A stretch of 64,000 nt of DNA from NCBI RefSeq assembly GCF_002843385.1, contig NZ_MVDE01000004.1, forward strand, positions 172,693 to 236,692. Direction: 5' to 3'. Of this stretch, positions 54,277-62,979 are shown piece after piece. The notes under the pieces were generated by a model. The model was not told the DNA's origin, searched no databases, and saw only the letters and a list, made by a program, of their open reading frames with translations. How positions within the stretch are numbered: position 1 is the first letter of the stretch; every line of letters starts with the position of its first letter. Source of the DNA: Labilibaculum manganireducens. GTDB taxonomy: Bacteria > Bacteroidota > Bacteroidia > Bacteroidales > Marinifilaceae. Both the position numbers and the translations under genes were made by a program.

Positions 54277-54993
54277 TTACTGAAGTACAAAATTTATCAC
54301 AACGGAATAAGAAACTTTCACCGGCTTTCCTCTTTGCTTACCTGGTTGAAATTTGGGTAAATTTCGAATTACACGCAGAGCTTCCTGATCCAATGAAGGG
54401 TCAATTCCCCTAAGCAATTCTACTTTTGAAATACTCCCGTCTTTCCCAACAATAAAACTAACAAAAACCCTTCCTGTTATCCCATTTTCCTGTGCAATAA
54501 CAGGATATCTGATACTCGAATTGATGTGTCTGTACAATTCCAAATTACCTTCAACATTGTTTTTGCAGATATCAGGCCTAAATATTGGCATTTCCTCTAC
54601 AATCACGAAAATTTTCGCTTCATCGTCAACTTCTTCCTCAACAAATACTTCTTGTGGAGCGATTTCAAATTCAGTTTCCTGATTCAAATTTTCCTCAACA
54701 ATTTCAATTTCATTTTCTAACTCGGTATTATTTTCAACAATCGTAATTACATCTGTTAATTGAATTTTTGGTGGTAATTTGGGTTTTTCTTTAATTTCTT
54801 CCTGTCTGGTAATTGGAATTATTTCTTCATCCAATTTTAAATCAACCAAATTTCTAATTTCAACAACCTCTCTTACTTTTGTAGGCCATTCAAAAGATAT
54901 TAAAGTTAATGCTAAGGCCATAACCAACCCAATTTCAAAAAACAATGATTTTCGTTTTTCCAAATCAGCATTTGGATTCTTTTTGGGAATCAT
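54277..54993 (-). CDS. TonB-like energy transducer, copy 1
   Basis: A 238-residue protein. An N-terminal region with one membrane helix (IGLVMALALTLISFEW), an acidic linker with Glu-rich runs, and a TonB C-terminal domain with IRYPVIAQENGITGRVFVSF and LPKFQPGKQRGKPVKVSYSV. It should link a proton-motive-force motor to outer-membrane receptors. The linker is acidic, not the usual Pro-Lys type. Three such genes lie in tandem. Confidence 0.88.
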   Translation of the reverse strand: MIPKKNPNADLEKRKSLFFEIGLVMALALTLISFEWPTKVREVVEIRNLVDLKLDEEIIPITRQEEIKEKPKLPPKIQLTDVITIVENNTELENEIEIVEENLNQETEFEIAPQEVFVEEEVDDEAKIFVIVEEMPIFRPDICKNNVEGNLELYRHINSSIRYPVIAQENGITGRVFVSFIVGKDGSISKVELLRGIDPSLDQEALRVIRNLPKFQPGKQRGKPVKVSYSVVINFVLQ

Positions 54994-55180
54994 AGCTAAA
55001 CATTTTAAATATTAAAGTACAGTATCAGCAGTGACAATAAACTAAACATCACCAAAATATCTAATAATGCTTAGCTTAAGTCCACAGAAGAGGATGAGTT
55101 CAAAGAACGCTTTATAATTAAATATACGGATTTAAGCTGTAATAGTTGCAAACTTCCGAATACTTATGTACAACTAAAAC

Positions 55181-55879
55181 CTATTGCAAAACAAAATTAA
55201 TATAGCCTGAGAACCAAACCGGTACTTTTTTATTAAATTGTTTGCCAGGTTTAAATTTTGGTAAATTCTGTACCACACGAACAACTTCTTCATCCAATAA
55301 AGGATCCACTTTACGAGTCACCTGGATATTTGATATGTTCCCTTCACTTGTAACAACAAATTTCACAAATACTTTTCCGTAAATATTAGACTCCTGCGCT
55401 GCTATCGGATACCTAACCATTCTTTGCATGGTGATAAACAAATCTTTGCACCCTTCTTCATAGGTTTTATTTTTTTGTGGATTAAAGATTGGCATCTCCT
55501 CTACGCTTACAAAAGGACTCATTTCTTCTGATATTTCCTCTTCATAGGCTGGTTGTTCCAATATTTCCTCGTTCGGATCTCCAAACGAATCCTCAGGAAT
55601 ATATTCCTCTTCAGGCTCTTCTTCAATCACCAGCAGGTCAATTAATTCTATTTTTCTGACTTTTGGCGGCTCCATTTTTTTCTCCGGTTCACGAAAAGTT
55701 ACTGCTGTCAATTCTTCCATATCATCAATCGAATCAAATACAAAATCTTCCGGTTCATTCATTGGCACTTTGTATTCGAAGGCCATTAGCACAAATAAGA
55801 AACTAATTATGAAACCAAATTGTAAGAACAGAACTCTTTTCTTCTCTAAATTATATCGGGGGTTCTTTTTCACTTGCAT
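55181..55879 (-). CDS. TonB-like energy transducer, copy 2
   Basis: A 232-residue TonB-like protein, started at 55879 (MQVKKNPRYNLEKKR). It has one helix (VLFLQFGFIISFLFVLMAFE), a long Glu/Pro-rich linker (EEEPEEEYIPED), and a TonB domain with MVRYPIAAQESNIYGKVFVK and LPKFKPGKQFNKKVPVWFSG. It is similar to copy 3 in the first 30 residues and in the C-terminal domain. Confidence 0.88.
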   Translation of the reverse strand: MQVKKNPRYNLEKKRVLFLQFGFIISFLFVLMAFEYKVPMNEPEDFVFDSIDDMEELTAVTFREPEKKMEPPKVRKIELIDLLVIEEEPEEEYIPEDSFGDPNEEILEQPAYEEEISEEMSPFVSVEEMPIFNPQKNKTYEEGCKDLFITMQRMVRYPIAAQESNIYGKVFVKFVVTSEGNISNIQVTRKVDPLLDEEVVRVVQNLPKFKPGKQFNKKVPVWFSGYINFVLQ

Positions 55880-55928
55880 AATCATGAGTTTTTTGGTGAG
55901 ACATTTAATGGTTTTTTATGCACACGAA

Positions 55929-55944
55929 AACTAAATTGTTAGTT
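55929..55944. promoter_or_regulatory. AACTAA/TTAGTT dyad upstream of tonB copy 2
   Basis: AACTAAATTGTTAGTT is a 6-bp inverted repeat with a 4-nt spacer, 50 nt upstream of the copy 2 start. Related words occur upstream of copy 3 and of the BlaI-like gene, so a common operator is possible. Confidence 0.45.
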
Positions 55945-55965
55945 ATACGATTCAAAAAAAAGGAT

Positions 55966-56670
55966 CTATTGCAATACAAACGAAATGTACCCGCTGAACC
56001 AAACACTTACAGGTTTGTTTCTTTGCATTCCCGGTTTAAATTTGGGCAGGCTTTGTACAACACGAATTGCTTCTTTATCCAGAGAAGGATCAACAGGTCT
56101 CATTACTTGAATCTGTTCGATATTTCCTGTTTTAGTAACTACAAATCGAACATACACCTTTCCTTCAATTCCATTTTCCTGAGCCACAATAGGATATTTG
56201 GTCATTTTCTGCATAGTTATAAACAAATCTTTTAATCCTTCATCATAGGTATTATTCTTTTTGGGATTAAATATTGGCATTTGCTCTACCCTTACAAATG
56301 GCACATCTTCAACATCTTCCTCGATATCCTCTTTTACATCTGTAATAACATAGGAATCATCTTCACTAATATCAGAATCCTTGATATCCAGATCAGGTAC
56401 ATCATCATCATCTTCTACTAAAGTTAATTCTGTTAAAATCATTTCTTTAATTTTAGGAACTTCTTTTGGTTGAGGTTTATCCTGCACGGTTATGGGAATA
56501 ATTTCGTCCATTTCTTCAAGAACATCAAAATCCAGATCTGCCGTTTTTCCAACCGGGGTTTTATACTCAAAAGCCATTAATACAATTATAAGACTTAAAA
56601 AGAATCCGATTTGTAAAAATAAACCTCGTTTTTTTTCCAAATCATAGCGGGGGCTTTTCTTAACTTCCAT
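55966..56670 (-). CDS. TonB-like energy transducer, copy 3
   Basis: A 234-residue protein starting at 56670 (MEVKKSPRYDLEKKR). It has one helix (GLFLQIGFFLSLIIVLMAFE), an acidic linker with DDDDV and EEDVEDV runs, and a TonB domain with MTKYPIVAQENGIEGKVYVR and LPKFKPGMQRNKPVSVWFSG. It is the first of the three in transcription order, after the M56 gene. Confidence 0.88.
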   Translation of the reverse strand: MEVKKSPRYDLEKKRGLFLQIGFFLSLIIVLMAFEYKTPVGKTADLDFDVLEEMDEIIPITVQDKPQPKEVPKIKEMILTELTLVEDDDDVPDLDIKDSDISEDDSYVITDVKEDIEEDVEDVPFVRVEQMPIFNPKKNNTYDEGLKDLFITMQKMTKYPIVAQENGIEGKVYVRFVVTKTGNIEQIQVMRPVDPSLDKEAIRVVQSLPKFKPGMQRNKPVSVWFSGYISFVLQ

Positions 56671-56717
56671 AATAAAGGGTTTTTGGTTAGACAATATAAA
56701 TTGGTTTGTTTTTATTC

Positions 56718-56749
56718 CTAAGAAATTAGTTTTATAACTAATTTCTTAG
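56718..56749. promoter_or_regulatory. Perfect 14-bp inverted repeat between M56-TonB and tonB copy 3
   Basis: CTAAGAAATTAGTT (56718-56731) and AACTAATTTCTTAG (56736-56749) with a 4-nt loop. It is AT-rich, so it could be an operator for a BlaI-type repressor or a weak terminator of the M56 gene. Confidence 0.55.
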
Positions 56750-56771
56750 TTAATATACGTAAAAAAATTTA

Positions 56772-58595
56772 TTAGTTCAAAGAAAAACGAATAGGAATTG
56801 TATATTTAACCTCAACTTTTTTTCCGTGCTGCTCGCCGGGCACCCAATTAGGCATGCTGTTAATAACACGTAAGGCTTCCTTATTTAATTCAATATTTGC
56901 TCCTTTTATTACTTTCGCCTTCGCAACACTACCATCAGTTCTCACAACAAACTGGACAAAAACCTGACCTTCGTAGCCCTGTTCAGCAGCCAAAACAGGA
57001 TATTGAATTTTTCTTGCAATATATTTTCTCAAATTGCCATTTGCCTCAGTAAACTGCGGCATTTTCTCTACTACAACATATTCTTTGCTCTTATTCACAT
57101 TAGCTTTAAGAATATTTTCCAGATGATAGTCGGATGAATTCTTAATTCTTGAATACAAAGGATCCGGCGACTCAACAGGTTTATCGATTAAATCCTTTAA
57201 TTGAAAATTAATAGGAACAGTATATGCAATATTCACAAATTCTCCATCTTTCTTTCCTGGGTTCCATTTAGGAAGAGATGATACAACCCGTAAAGCTTCG
57301 CGATCTAGTAAGGGATTAACTTTTCTTGCCAAAGCTGCATTAACAACTCTGCCTTCTTTATTAACCACAAAAGAAACAAACACACGACCTTCAATTTGCT
57401 TAGTTTGAGCAAGCTTAGGATATTTAACATGTTTTGCCAGGTATTTTTGAAGGGCGATTACACCACCCGGAAAAACAGGCATTTCGTCAGTTATCGTCTT
57501 TATTTCTTCAGGGCTGATTGTTTCTTTATACTCCAGCTTATTAATTTTGTGAGTGACTAATTGCGGTGAGAATTCATATTTTGTTTCTGAATAAAAATTT
57601 GCCGGCTCGCTTCGTAAGGAAGAAAAGATATTCAAGTCCATCGGCAGCAACTCTTTAAATGAGAATTCAGTATCTAACTTTTCTTCCTCCTTAATTGTAA
57701 AAGCAAAAGCTGATAACAGAACCACAAAAATTGGTATAATAAGCAAGAGTTTTACCAAAGCAATTCTGGGTGTTTTTATTCTGCCCAACATCGAGATTCT
57801 TTTTTTCAGTGTTGACTGCCCAAAATTATTGGCCAAACGAAACAAATCACCACCCGCAAATTGATTCACAATATGCATTTTGTACTCATTCGCATTCACG
57901 GCTCCATTTACAACCTTATCATCGGCTAAATATTCATGCACTTCCTGAATTGATGATTTATAAAACCAAACGACAGGATTCATCCAAAAAATTACTGTGA
58001 GAATTTCAATCATCAGTAAATCGAAGGTATGAAGCTGATCGACATGCACCCTTTCGTGAGCTAATATGGATGTAAAATTGGTCTTTTGGTAATCAGCCTT
58101 ACTGATAAAAACAGAATTCAAAAAAGAAAAAGGAGGATAATCATCATTCATGATCACCAGCCGAAGTCCCTTTTCACGCAGAATCTTACTGCTTTTTGTC
58201 CAGGAAAATAACTGGAATAGATTTTTAAAAAATCGGATCGAAAAAAGAAATACTCCCAAAATATACACTACACCTAAGTATTGGTACCATGTAAGAGCTT
58301 TTTTTACTGTTGCCGTAACAACAACCTCTTCGAGCATATTGCTGTTTAAATACTGCTGCGAAGCTAAAACCACGGCATCTAATACATGAAATGAATTTTC
58401 AATCGTACTCTTGGGTTCGGGCTGAAAAGGTATTTCCAAAGTTGGAATTAATATCGAGGCAAGTAATGTAAGCAAAAGGAACACACGGTTAACTCTAAAA
58501 AAGGTATCCCTTTTTAGAAACAACCAATACAGGGCATAAAAAAAAGCCATGCATATTGCCGATTGCAAAAAATATAAGATTATGCCTGTAATCAT
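56772..58595 (-). CDS. M56 (BlaR1-type) metallopeptidase with two TonB C-terminal domains
   Basis: A 607-residue membrane protein. Membrane helices lie at about residues 5-30, 35-50, 105-125 and 290-310. The M56 peptidase motif is HERVHVDQLH with a later Glu region. A periplasmic part holds two TonB_C domains: KYPKLAQTKQIEGRVFVSFV / LPKWNPGKKDGEFVNIAYTV and QYPVLAAEQGYEGQVFVQFV / MPNWVPGEQHGKKVEVKYTI. It should sense an envelope signal and cleave the BlaI-type repressor. Fusion of M56 to TonB domains is known in Bacteroidota. Confidence 0.9.
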   Translation of the reverse strand: MITGIILYFLQSAICMAFFYALYWLFLKRDTFFRVNRVFLLLTLLASILIPTLEIPFQPEPKSTIENSFHVLDAVVLASQQYLNSNMLEEVVVTATVKKALTWYQYLGVVYILGVFLFSIRFFKNLFQLFSWTKSSKILREKGLRLVIMNDDYPPFSFLNSVFISKADYQKTNFTSILAHERVHVDQLHTFDLLMIEILTVIFWMNPVVWFYKSSIQEVHEYLADDKVVNGAVNANEYKMHIVNQFAGGDLFRLANNFGQSTLKKRISMLGRIKTPRIALVKLLLIIPIFVVLLSAFAFTIKEEEKLDTEFSFKELLPMDLNIFSSLRSEPANFYSETKYEFSPQLVTHKINKLEYKETISPEEIKTITDEMPVFPGGVIALQKYLAKHVKYPKLAQTKQIEGRVFVSFVVNKEGRVVNAALARKVNPLLDREALRVVSSLPKWNPGKKDGEFVNIAYTVPINFQLKDLIDKPVESPDPLYSRIKNSSDYHLENILKANVNKSKEYVVVEKMPQFTEANGNLRKYIARKIQYPVLAAEQGYEGQVFVQFVVRTDGSVAKAKVIKGANIELNKEALRVINSMPNWVPGEQHGKKVEVKYTIPIRFSLN

Positions 58596-58606
58596 TTACT
58601 ATTAGC

Positions 58607-58981
58607 TTATCTACTTTGCTTTTTTATTTGCTCTTCAACCATTCTTTTCACCTCTTCCAATTCCGATAAACTCACTTGCTCTTCCTTAGCGAAAAATGAA
58701 ACCATATCTCGATAAGAGTTCGAAAAATAATTACGAACGAAACCCTTCATAAATTTTCGGGTATATTCCTTTTTTCCCATTAATGGAAAGTACTGATGAC
58801 TTTTGCCGTAAGCAATATGACTCACAAATCCTTTCTTCTCAAGAATTCGTGTAATGGTGGATATGGTATTATAAGCAGGTTTGGGTTCTGGTATTTTTTC
58901 TATAATTTCCTTCACAAATGCATTTTCCAGATCCCATAGGATTTGCATCACTTGTTCTTCTGCCCTAGTTAATTCTTTCAT
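58607..58981 (-). CDS. BlaI/MecI-family transcriptional repressor
   Basis: A 124-residue winged-helix repressor. It starts MKELTRAEEQVMQILWDLEN, and has PKPAYNTISTITRILEKKGF as the recognition helix region and a C-terminal dimerisation helix. It pairs with the M56 gene directly downstream (11 nt), as in BlaI-BlaR1. Targets are probably this cluster. Confidence 0.93.
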   Translation of the reverse strand: MKELTRAEEQVMQILWDLENAFVKEIIEKIPEPKPAYNTISTITRILEKKGFVSHIAYGKSHQYFPLMGKKEYTRKFMKGFVRNYFSNSYRDMVSFFAKEEQVSLSELEEVKRMVEEQIKKQSR

Positions 58982-59004
58982 TTATTTTATTTTAGGATGG
59001 TTTC

Positions 59005-59030
59005 CAAAGATAAATATATAACTATAAGTT
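59005..59030 (-). promoter_or_regulatory. Candidate promoter and operator of the BlaI-M56 operon
   Basis: TATCTTTG on the minus strand (59005-59012) matches the -7 consensus. Just upstream, AACTATAAGTT (59020-59030) is a near-palindrome with AACTA/AGTT arms like the dyads near the tonB genes, as expected for autoregulation. Confidence 0.45.
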
Positions 59031-59109
59031 TAGTTTTACAAGTGCCCGAAAGTACATTATTGCCACAAAACAACAATTCACTATTAATCAGACATATATT
59101 TTGTGTATT

Positions 59110-59889
59110 TTAGCTTATTTGAAATGAATCTGCATCCAAAAGAACCGGAAATTTACTTCTGAATTCATTTAATGAATCTAAATTTAATTGCAGACTAACA
59201 ATTTCTTCGGTGTAATCGGCACATTTTCCAACAAGTTGACCTTTTGCGTTAAAAAGAGCTGAATCTCCGGCATAAGAAAGTCCCAAACCATCAAATCCTA
59301 TTCGATTCACTCCAACAACAAACGACTGATTTTCTATTGCCCGTGCTTTCAAAAGCGTATTCCAAACCTCTCTTCGGGCTTCGGGCCAATTGGCAACATA
59401 CAGCAAAATGTCATAATCATTCTGATTACGGCTCCATACCGGAAAACGTAAATCATAACAAACAAAAGGACATATTCTCCATTTTCCCAAATTGAAGACA
59501 ACCCGCTCACTGCCACTTGAAAAGTGGTGATGCTCCTCTCCCATTCTAAACAAATGACGCTTATCGTACGAACAAATAATTTTCCTTCCATCAACACAGT
59601 ACAAACGGTTAAAATATTCGCCGTTTTCCTCTACAATTATACTTCCTAGAAGAACCGAATTTAACTCTCCGGCTTGATTTTTCATCCAGTCAAGAGTCAT
59701 TTTGGCTTTTGGCGAAATCAGGCTTTTATCTTCCATCATAAAGCCTGACGAGAACATCTCAGGCAGAACAATTAAATCAGTCTGATTTTTTAGAGGTAAA
59801 AGCAGATTCGAAATTCTATTCAAATTCCCTTCTACATTTCCCCAATCCAAATTCAATTGTACTAAACTAATTTTCAGAGTATAAGACAT
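59110..59889 (-). CDS. Nitrilase-family amidase (omega-amidase/YafV-like)
   Basis: A 259-residue hydrolase with the Glu-Lys-Cys triad: VLPEMFSSGF, YDKRHLFRMGEE, and ICPFVCYDLRFPVW. The pattern resembles YafV/omega-amidase that hydrolyses alpha-ketoglutaramate. Substrate is inferred from family. It is cotranscribed with the acyltransferase upstream (13 nt). Confidence 0.9.
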   Translation of the reverse strand: MSYTLKISLVQLNLDWGNVEGNLNRISNLLLPLKNQTDLIVLPEMFSSGFMMEDKSLISPKAKMTLDWMKNQAGELNSVLLGSIIVEENGEYFNRLYCVDGRKIICSYDKRHLFRMGEEHHHFSSGSERVVFNLGKWRICPFVCYDLRFPVWSRNQNDYDILLYVANWPEARREVWNTLLKARAIENQSFVVGVNRIGFDGLGLSYAGDSALFNAKGQLVGKCADYTEEIVSLQLNLDSLNEFRSKFPVLLDADSFQIS

Positions 59890-59902
59890 CTTATTCTTTT
59901 GG

Positions 59903-60451
59903 TTACAATCCTGTTGTAAAATTCGCCGGATATTTAGGCTTACAATTGATATACTTGCTTTTAATCTTAATCATATCCTTCTCTACATCGCCCGTTGGAT
60001 AAAAAGCCTCACCACAAGTTAAGGTTTTTTCCTCGTAGTTAATTTCAGCCAGATAAATTGGAACATTTGCCTTTAGTGCGATATAATAAAAACCTTTTTT
60101 CCACTCAGTACGAAGGCTGCGGCTCCCTTCCGGTGCAATTGACAAATACAAAGACTCACGACTCGCAAATTCTTTAACCAGTTCATCAGTCATATTGCCT
60201 TTTGTTGAACGATTAACAGGAATTACTCCCCACGATTTCCAGATGTACTTAAGAGGAAAAACGAACATCTCTTTTTTCATTAATACCTTTGTAGGAATAT
60301 TATAAGATAAAAAAGCAAGCTTTCCCCAAACAAAATCCCAGTTGGAAGTGTGCGGAACCGCAATCACAACAGCCTTCTTAACCTGCGGTATATCTCCAAT
60401 ATATTTCCACCCAAACAATTGCATTAGTAGCTTACTAATTTTAGCCTTCAT
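59903..60451 (-). CDS. 1-acyl-sn-glycerol-3-phosphate acyltransferase-like protein
   Basis: A 182-residue protein, started at 60451 (MKAKISKLLMQLFGW); an upstream ATG is possible. It has the HX4D motif PHTSNWDFVWG, the second block GVIPVNRSTKGNM, and the EGSR motif IAPEGSRS. It is shorter than PlsC and closer to the stand-alone PlsC-like group. It probably acylates a lipid at the membrane. Confidence 0.85.
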   Translation of the reverse strand: MKAKISKLLMQLFGWKYIGDIPQVKKAVVIAVPHTSNWDFVWGKLAFLSYNIPTKVLMKKEMFVFPLKYIWKSWGVIPVNRSTKGNMTDELVKEFASRESLYLSIAPEGSRSLRTEWKKGFYYIALKANVPIYLAEINYEEKTLTCGEAFYPTGDVEKDMIKIKSKYINCKPKYPANFTTGL

Positions 60452-60634
60452 AGTCTCCCGTATTTGATCGTGATGCAAAACAATCAATTCTTTACTAACA
60501 AAACAATACCAATTCAATTTATTTTAACAGAAAAATATCTTGTGAAGCTCCGTAAATCTCAATAAAAACTATTATTTTGTAAAAAATCCAAATAAGCTTT
60601 AAGACTAATTCCAACTCCATAAATCATAATCGTT

Positions 60635-61645
60635 TTGACTTTTATACAAAAAGATACTCTCTTTTCAAGTAAATGGTTTTATAATTATACCATTCTTATT
60701 TTCGGTGCATTTGTTGTTGCTGCCGGATTTGTTTTTTTTATCATTCCTCATGGGATTGTACCGGGGACGGTCTATGGTTTAGGTATTGTCATTAATAAAC
60801 TGACAATTGGGTTATTTCCTCACGGCATTTTTGGCACATTAAATCCTGCTGATTACAATGGCTTTTTCTCAGGTGTACTCTATCAATTCATGGATTATTC
60901 GAATGACTTGTTTCGAAAATACGGTGGAGGTATTCCCGTTGGATTAGCCAGTTTGGCTATAAACATTCCTTTGTGCTTTATTGGCATAAAACTATTGGGG
61001 CCCCGTTTCGGTGTTAAAACCTTTATATCATTCATTTTGTGCGCATTATTTATAGATATTGTAAGTACTTGGTGGGGATTTATTCCATTAGTAGATGATG
61101 TGCTGCTATCCTGTATTTTTGGAGGAATCTTTATTGGTTTTGGTTTAGGCCTGATAATTAAAGCAAGAGCAAGTTCTGTCGGAACAGATATTATCGCCAT
61201 GATTGGTGCAAAATATACCGGACTTCCCCTTGGTCAACTAGTTATTTATGTTGATTCCCTGATTATTTTAAGTTGTTTATACATTAAAATGGATTGGCAG
61301 ATTCCATTGTATTCATGGATCGTACTTTTTATTATTGGAAAAGTTACTGATATCACCTTGCAGGGTTCTGCTTACGAAAAAGCATTATTTATTATTTCTG
61401 ATAAACATGAAGAAATCAGAGCCAAAATCACCAATGATTTCAATCTTAACGGGACCATTATAAAAGGCAGCAGAACACTCGATTTAAAAGAAAAATCGAT
61501 AATTTTCATCGTTGTAAACAGAAGAGAATTGTCGATGCTGCAGGATTACATCCACTCTATTGACCCAATTGCGTTTGTTTCGGTAATGGAAACCAATGAA
61601 ATTTTAGGCAAAGGTTTTAAATCGCTTACCGATCGTTTGGAATAA
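60635..61645 (+). CDS. YitT-family membrane protein (DUF161/DUF2179)
   Basis: A 336-residue protein with five to six helices in the first 240 residues (VVAAGFVFFIIPHGIVPGTV; LIIKARASSVGTDIIA) and a C-terminal cytoplasmic DUF2179 domain (KALFIISDKHEEIRAKIT). The start is a TTG at 60635; no in-frame ATG lies before the first helix. Function of YitT is unknown. It is divergent from the acyltransferase gene. Confidence 0.88.
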   Translation: MTFIQKDTLFSSKWFYNYTILIFGAFVVAAGFVFFIIPHGIVPGTVYGLGIVINKLTIGLFPHGIFGTLNPADYNGFFSGVLYQFMDYSNDLFRKYGGGIPVGLASLAINIPLCFIGIKLLGPRFGVKTFISFILCALFIDIVSTWWGFIPLVDDVLLSCIFGGIFIGFGLGLIIKARASSVGTDIIAMIGAKYTGLPLGQLVIYVDSLIILSCLYIKMDWQIPLYSWIVLFIIGKVTDITLQGSAYEKALFIISDKHEEIRAKITNDFNLNGTIIKGSRTLDLKEKSIIFIVVNRRELSMLQDYIHSIDPIAFVSVMETNEILGKGFKSLTDRLE

Positions 61646-61671
61646 AATCACCCGGTTAACTTTAAGTACTT

Positions 61672-62100
61672 ATGAAAGATTTAATAAAATTACTCAACCA
61701 GCACAAAGATCTTGCCTTAGCAACAGTTAATGATCAAGGAAGTCCTAAGGTAAGAATCTTTCGAATTATGCAATTGAATGAACAGGAATTGTTTTTTTCC
61801 ACCGCAAAAAACAAAGAAGTATACCTGCAATTGAAAGAAAACCCAAAAGTTGAAATGGTGAGCTGGCACGATAAAGTTTCCATTCGTGTGGCAGGCAAAG
61901 CATTCTTCGATGTATCTGATGAAATGCAACAGAAAATATTCGAAGAGAGTAAAACCCTTCAAGAAATTTACTTGTCGGTTGACAATCCGAATTTAACTTT
62001 TTTTAGAGTGAAAATAGAATGGGCCGAATTATTTGATTTGAATTCAATTCCTCCCCGAAGAGAATTTTTCGATGAAGCAGACATCACCTCTACTTTGTGA
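61672..62100 (+). CDS. Pyridoxamine 5'-phosphate oxidase-like flavoprotein
   Basis: A 142-residue split-barrel FMN-binding protein. It begins MKDLIKLLNQHKDLALATVN, with VRIFRIMQLNEQELFFSTAK, WHDKVSIRVAGKAFFDV and a C-terminal LTFFRVKIEWAELFDL. The family includes PPOX and F420/FMN reductases. Substrate is unknown. It follows the YitT gene by 27 nt. Confidence 0.85.
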   Translation: MKDLIKLLNQHKDLALATVNDQGSPKVRIFRIMQLNEQELFFSTAKNKEVYLQLKENPKVEMVSWHDKVSIRVAGKAFFDVSDEMQQKIFEESKTLQEIYLSVDNPNLTFFRVKIEWAELFDLNSIPPRREFFDEADITSTL

Positions 62101-62123
62101 TTGTTACAAATCCTTTTTATTTC

Positions 62124-62846
62124 TCACTTAAAAATTCCAAAGAAAGAACTTCGCCAATTCCTCTTCTGCATTTCTTTTATTTCCAAAAGTAATTGATCGG
62201 AACAGCTGGATGGCATAGGTTCATTACCCATTTTTAAAAACAACTGAAAAAGCTCTCTGTCAGCATCCGTTACATCAGACAAATCCATTCTCGAAAAATA
62301 CAGTCGAAGCTGTTCTTCTTCTTTTAATGTTGACTTGCCGGAATAGTACTTAAATAAAACTTCATTGTTTTTAAAATCTGCCAAGGTACCATTTAGATCT
62401 ATTCTCGCTCTAAGAACTTTTCTTACCACCGACAGAATAGATTGTACATTATTTATTCCTAAGCCCACAACAATTGAGATATCATCCATGCGTAACCGAA
62501 CCATAGAGCGCAAACACATTACTTCGGCTTGTAAGGGCGATAAATCCTGAGTTAGAGAACAGAAATGAGTTAAAACCGGATTGGTATCCGCTAATAAATT
62601 ATTCGTGCAGCCTACAGACATTCTTTTCTCAAAACCAGAAGCTTTAAGTCTTGCCAACTTTCTTGCAATCTTAAACACATAAATCATATCGGTATGGCTA
62701 AATTTCTTTCGCTCCTTCCAACATTCTTCAATTGTTAAGCTTACTACCTCAAGAGTCTCCTCCTGATTTCTCAATAAACAATATACGTAATAGTAAATCT
62801 TATCCGCACTGGAGAAGATAAACGTATTAAAATGTGATTTATCCAT
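62124..62846 (-). CDS. ECF sigma-like factor with C-terminal extension
   Basis: A 240-residue protein. Residues about 15-60 resemble sigma region 2 (YVYCLLRNQEETLEVVSLTI), and residues about 100-150 resemble region 4 (LSPLQAEVMCLRSMVRLRMD, GLGINNVQSILSVVRKVLRA). A further 90 residues have FKYYSGKSTLKEEEQLRLYF, similar to the short helical start of FecR/anti-sigma proteins. Key residues of region 2 look degenerate. It could be a sigma/anti-sigma-like fusion or a retired sigma factor. Confidence 0.6.
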   Translation of the reverse strand: MDKSHFNTFIFSSADKIYYYVYCLLRNQEETLEVVSLTIEECWKERKKFSHTDMIYVFKIARKLARLKASGFEKRMSVGCTNNLLADTNPVLTHFCSLTQDLSPLQAEVMCLRSMVRLRMDDISIVVGLGINNVQSILSVVRKVLRARIDLNGTLADFKNNEVLFKYYSGKSTLKEEEQLRLYFSRMDLSDVTDADRELFQLFLKMGNEPMPSSCSDQLLLEIKEMQKRNWRSSFFGIFK

Positions 62847-62932
62847 TTATTGTAGTAGTGATTGTGGATTGCAATTAAATTATCACAATCGTGAAAGTAT
62901 ACTGCCAGCATTTATAAAGGTTACGGGGCTGG

Positions 62933-62971
62933 TCAAAAACAAATGGATGTTCATCAAAACACCCATTTGTT
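62933..62971 (-). terminator. Intrinsic terminator of the SDR gene
   Basis: A 14-bp stem with one G-U (62938-62951 with 62958-62971) and a 6-nt loop, followed by a short T run on the minus strand, 9 nt after the SDR stop. Confidence 0.75.
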
Positions 62972-62979
62972 ACACTGTA

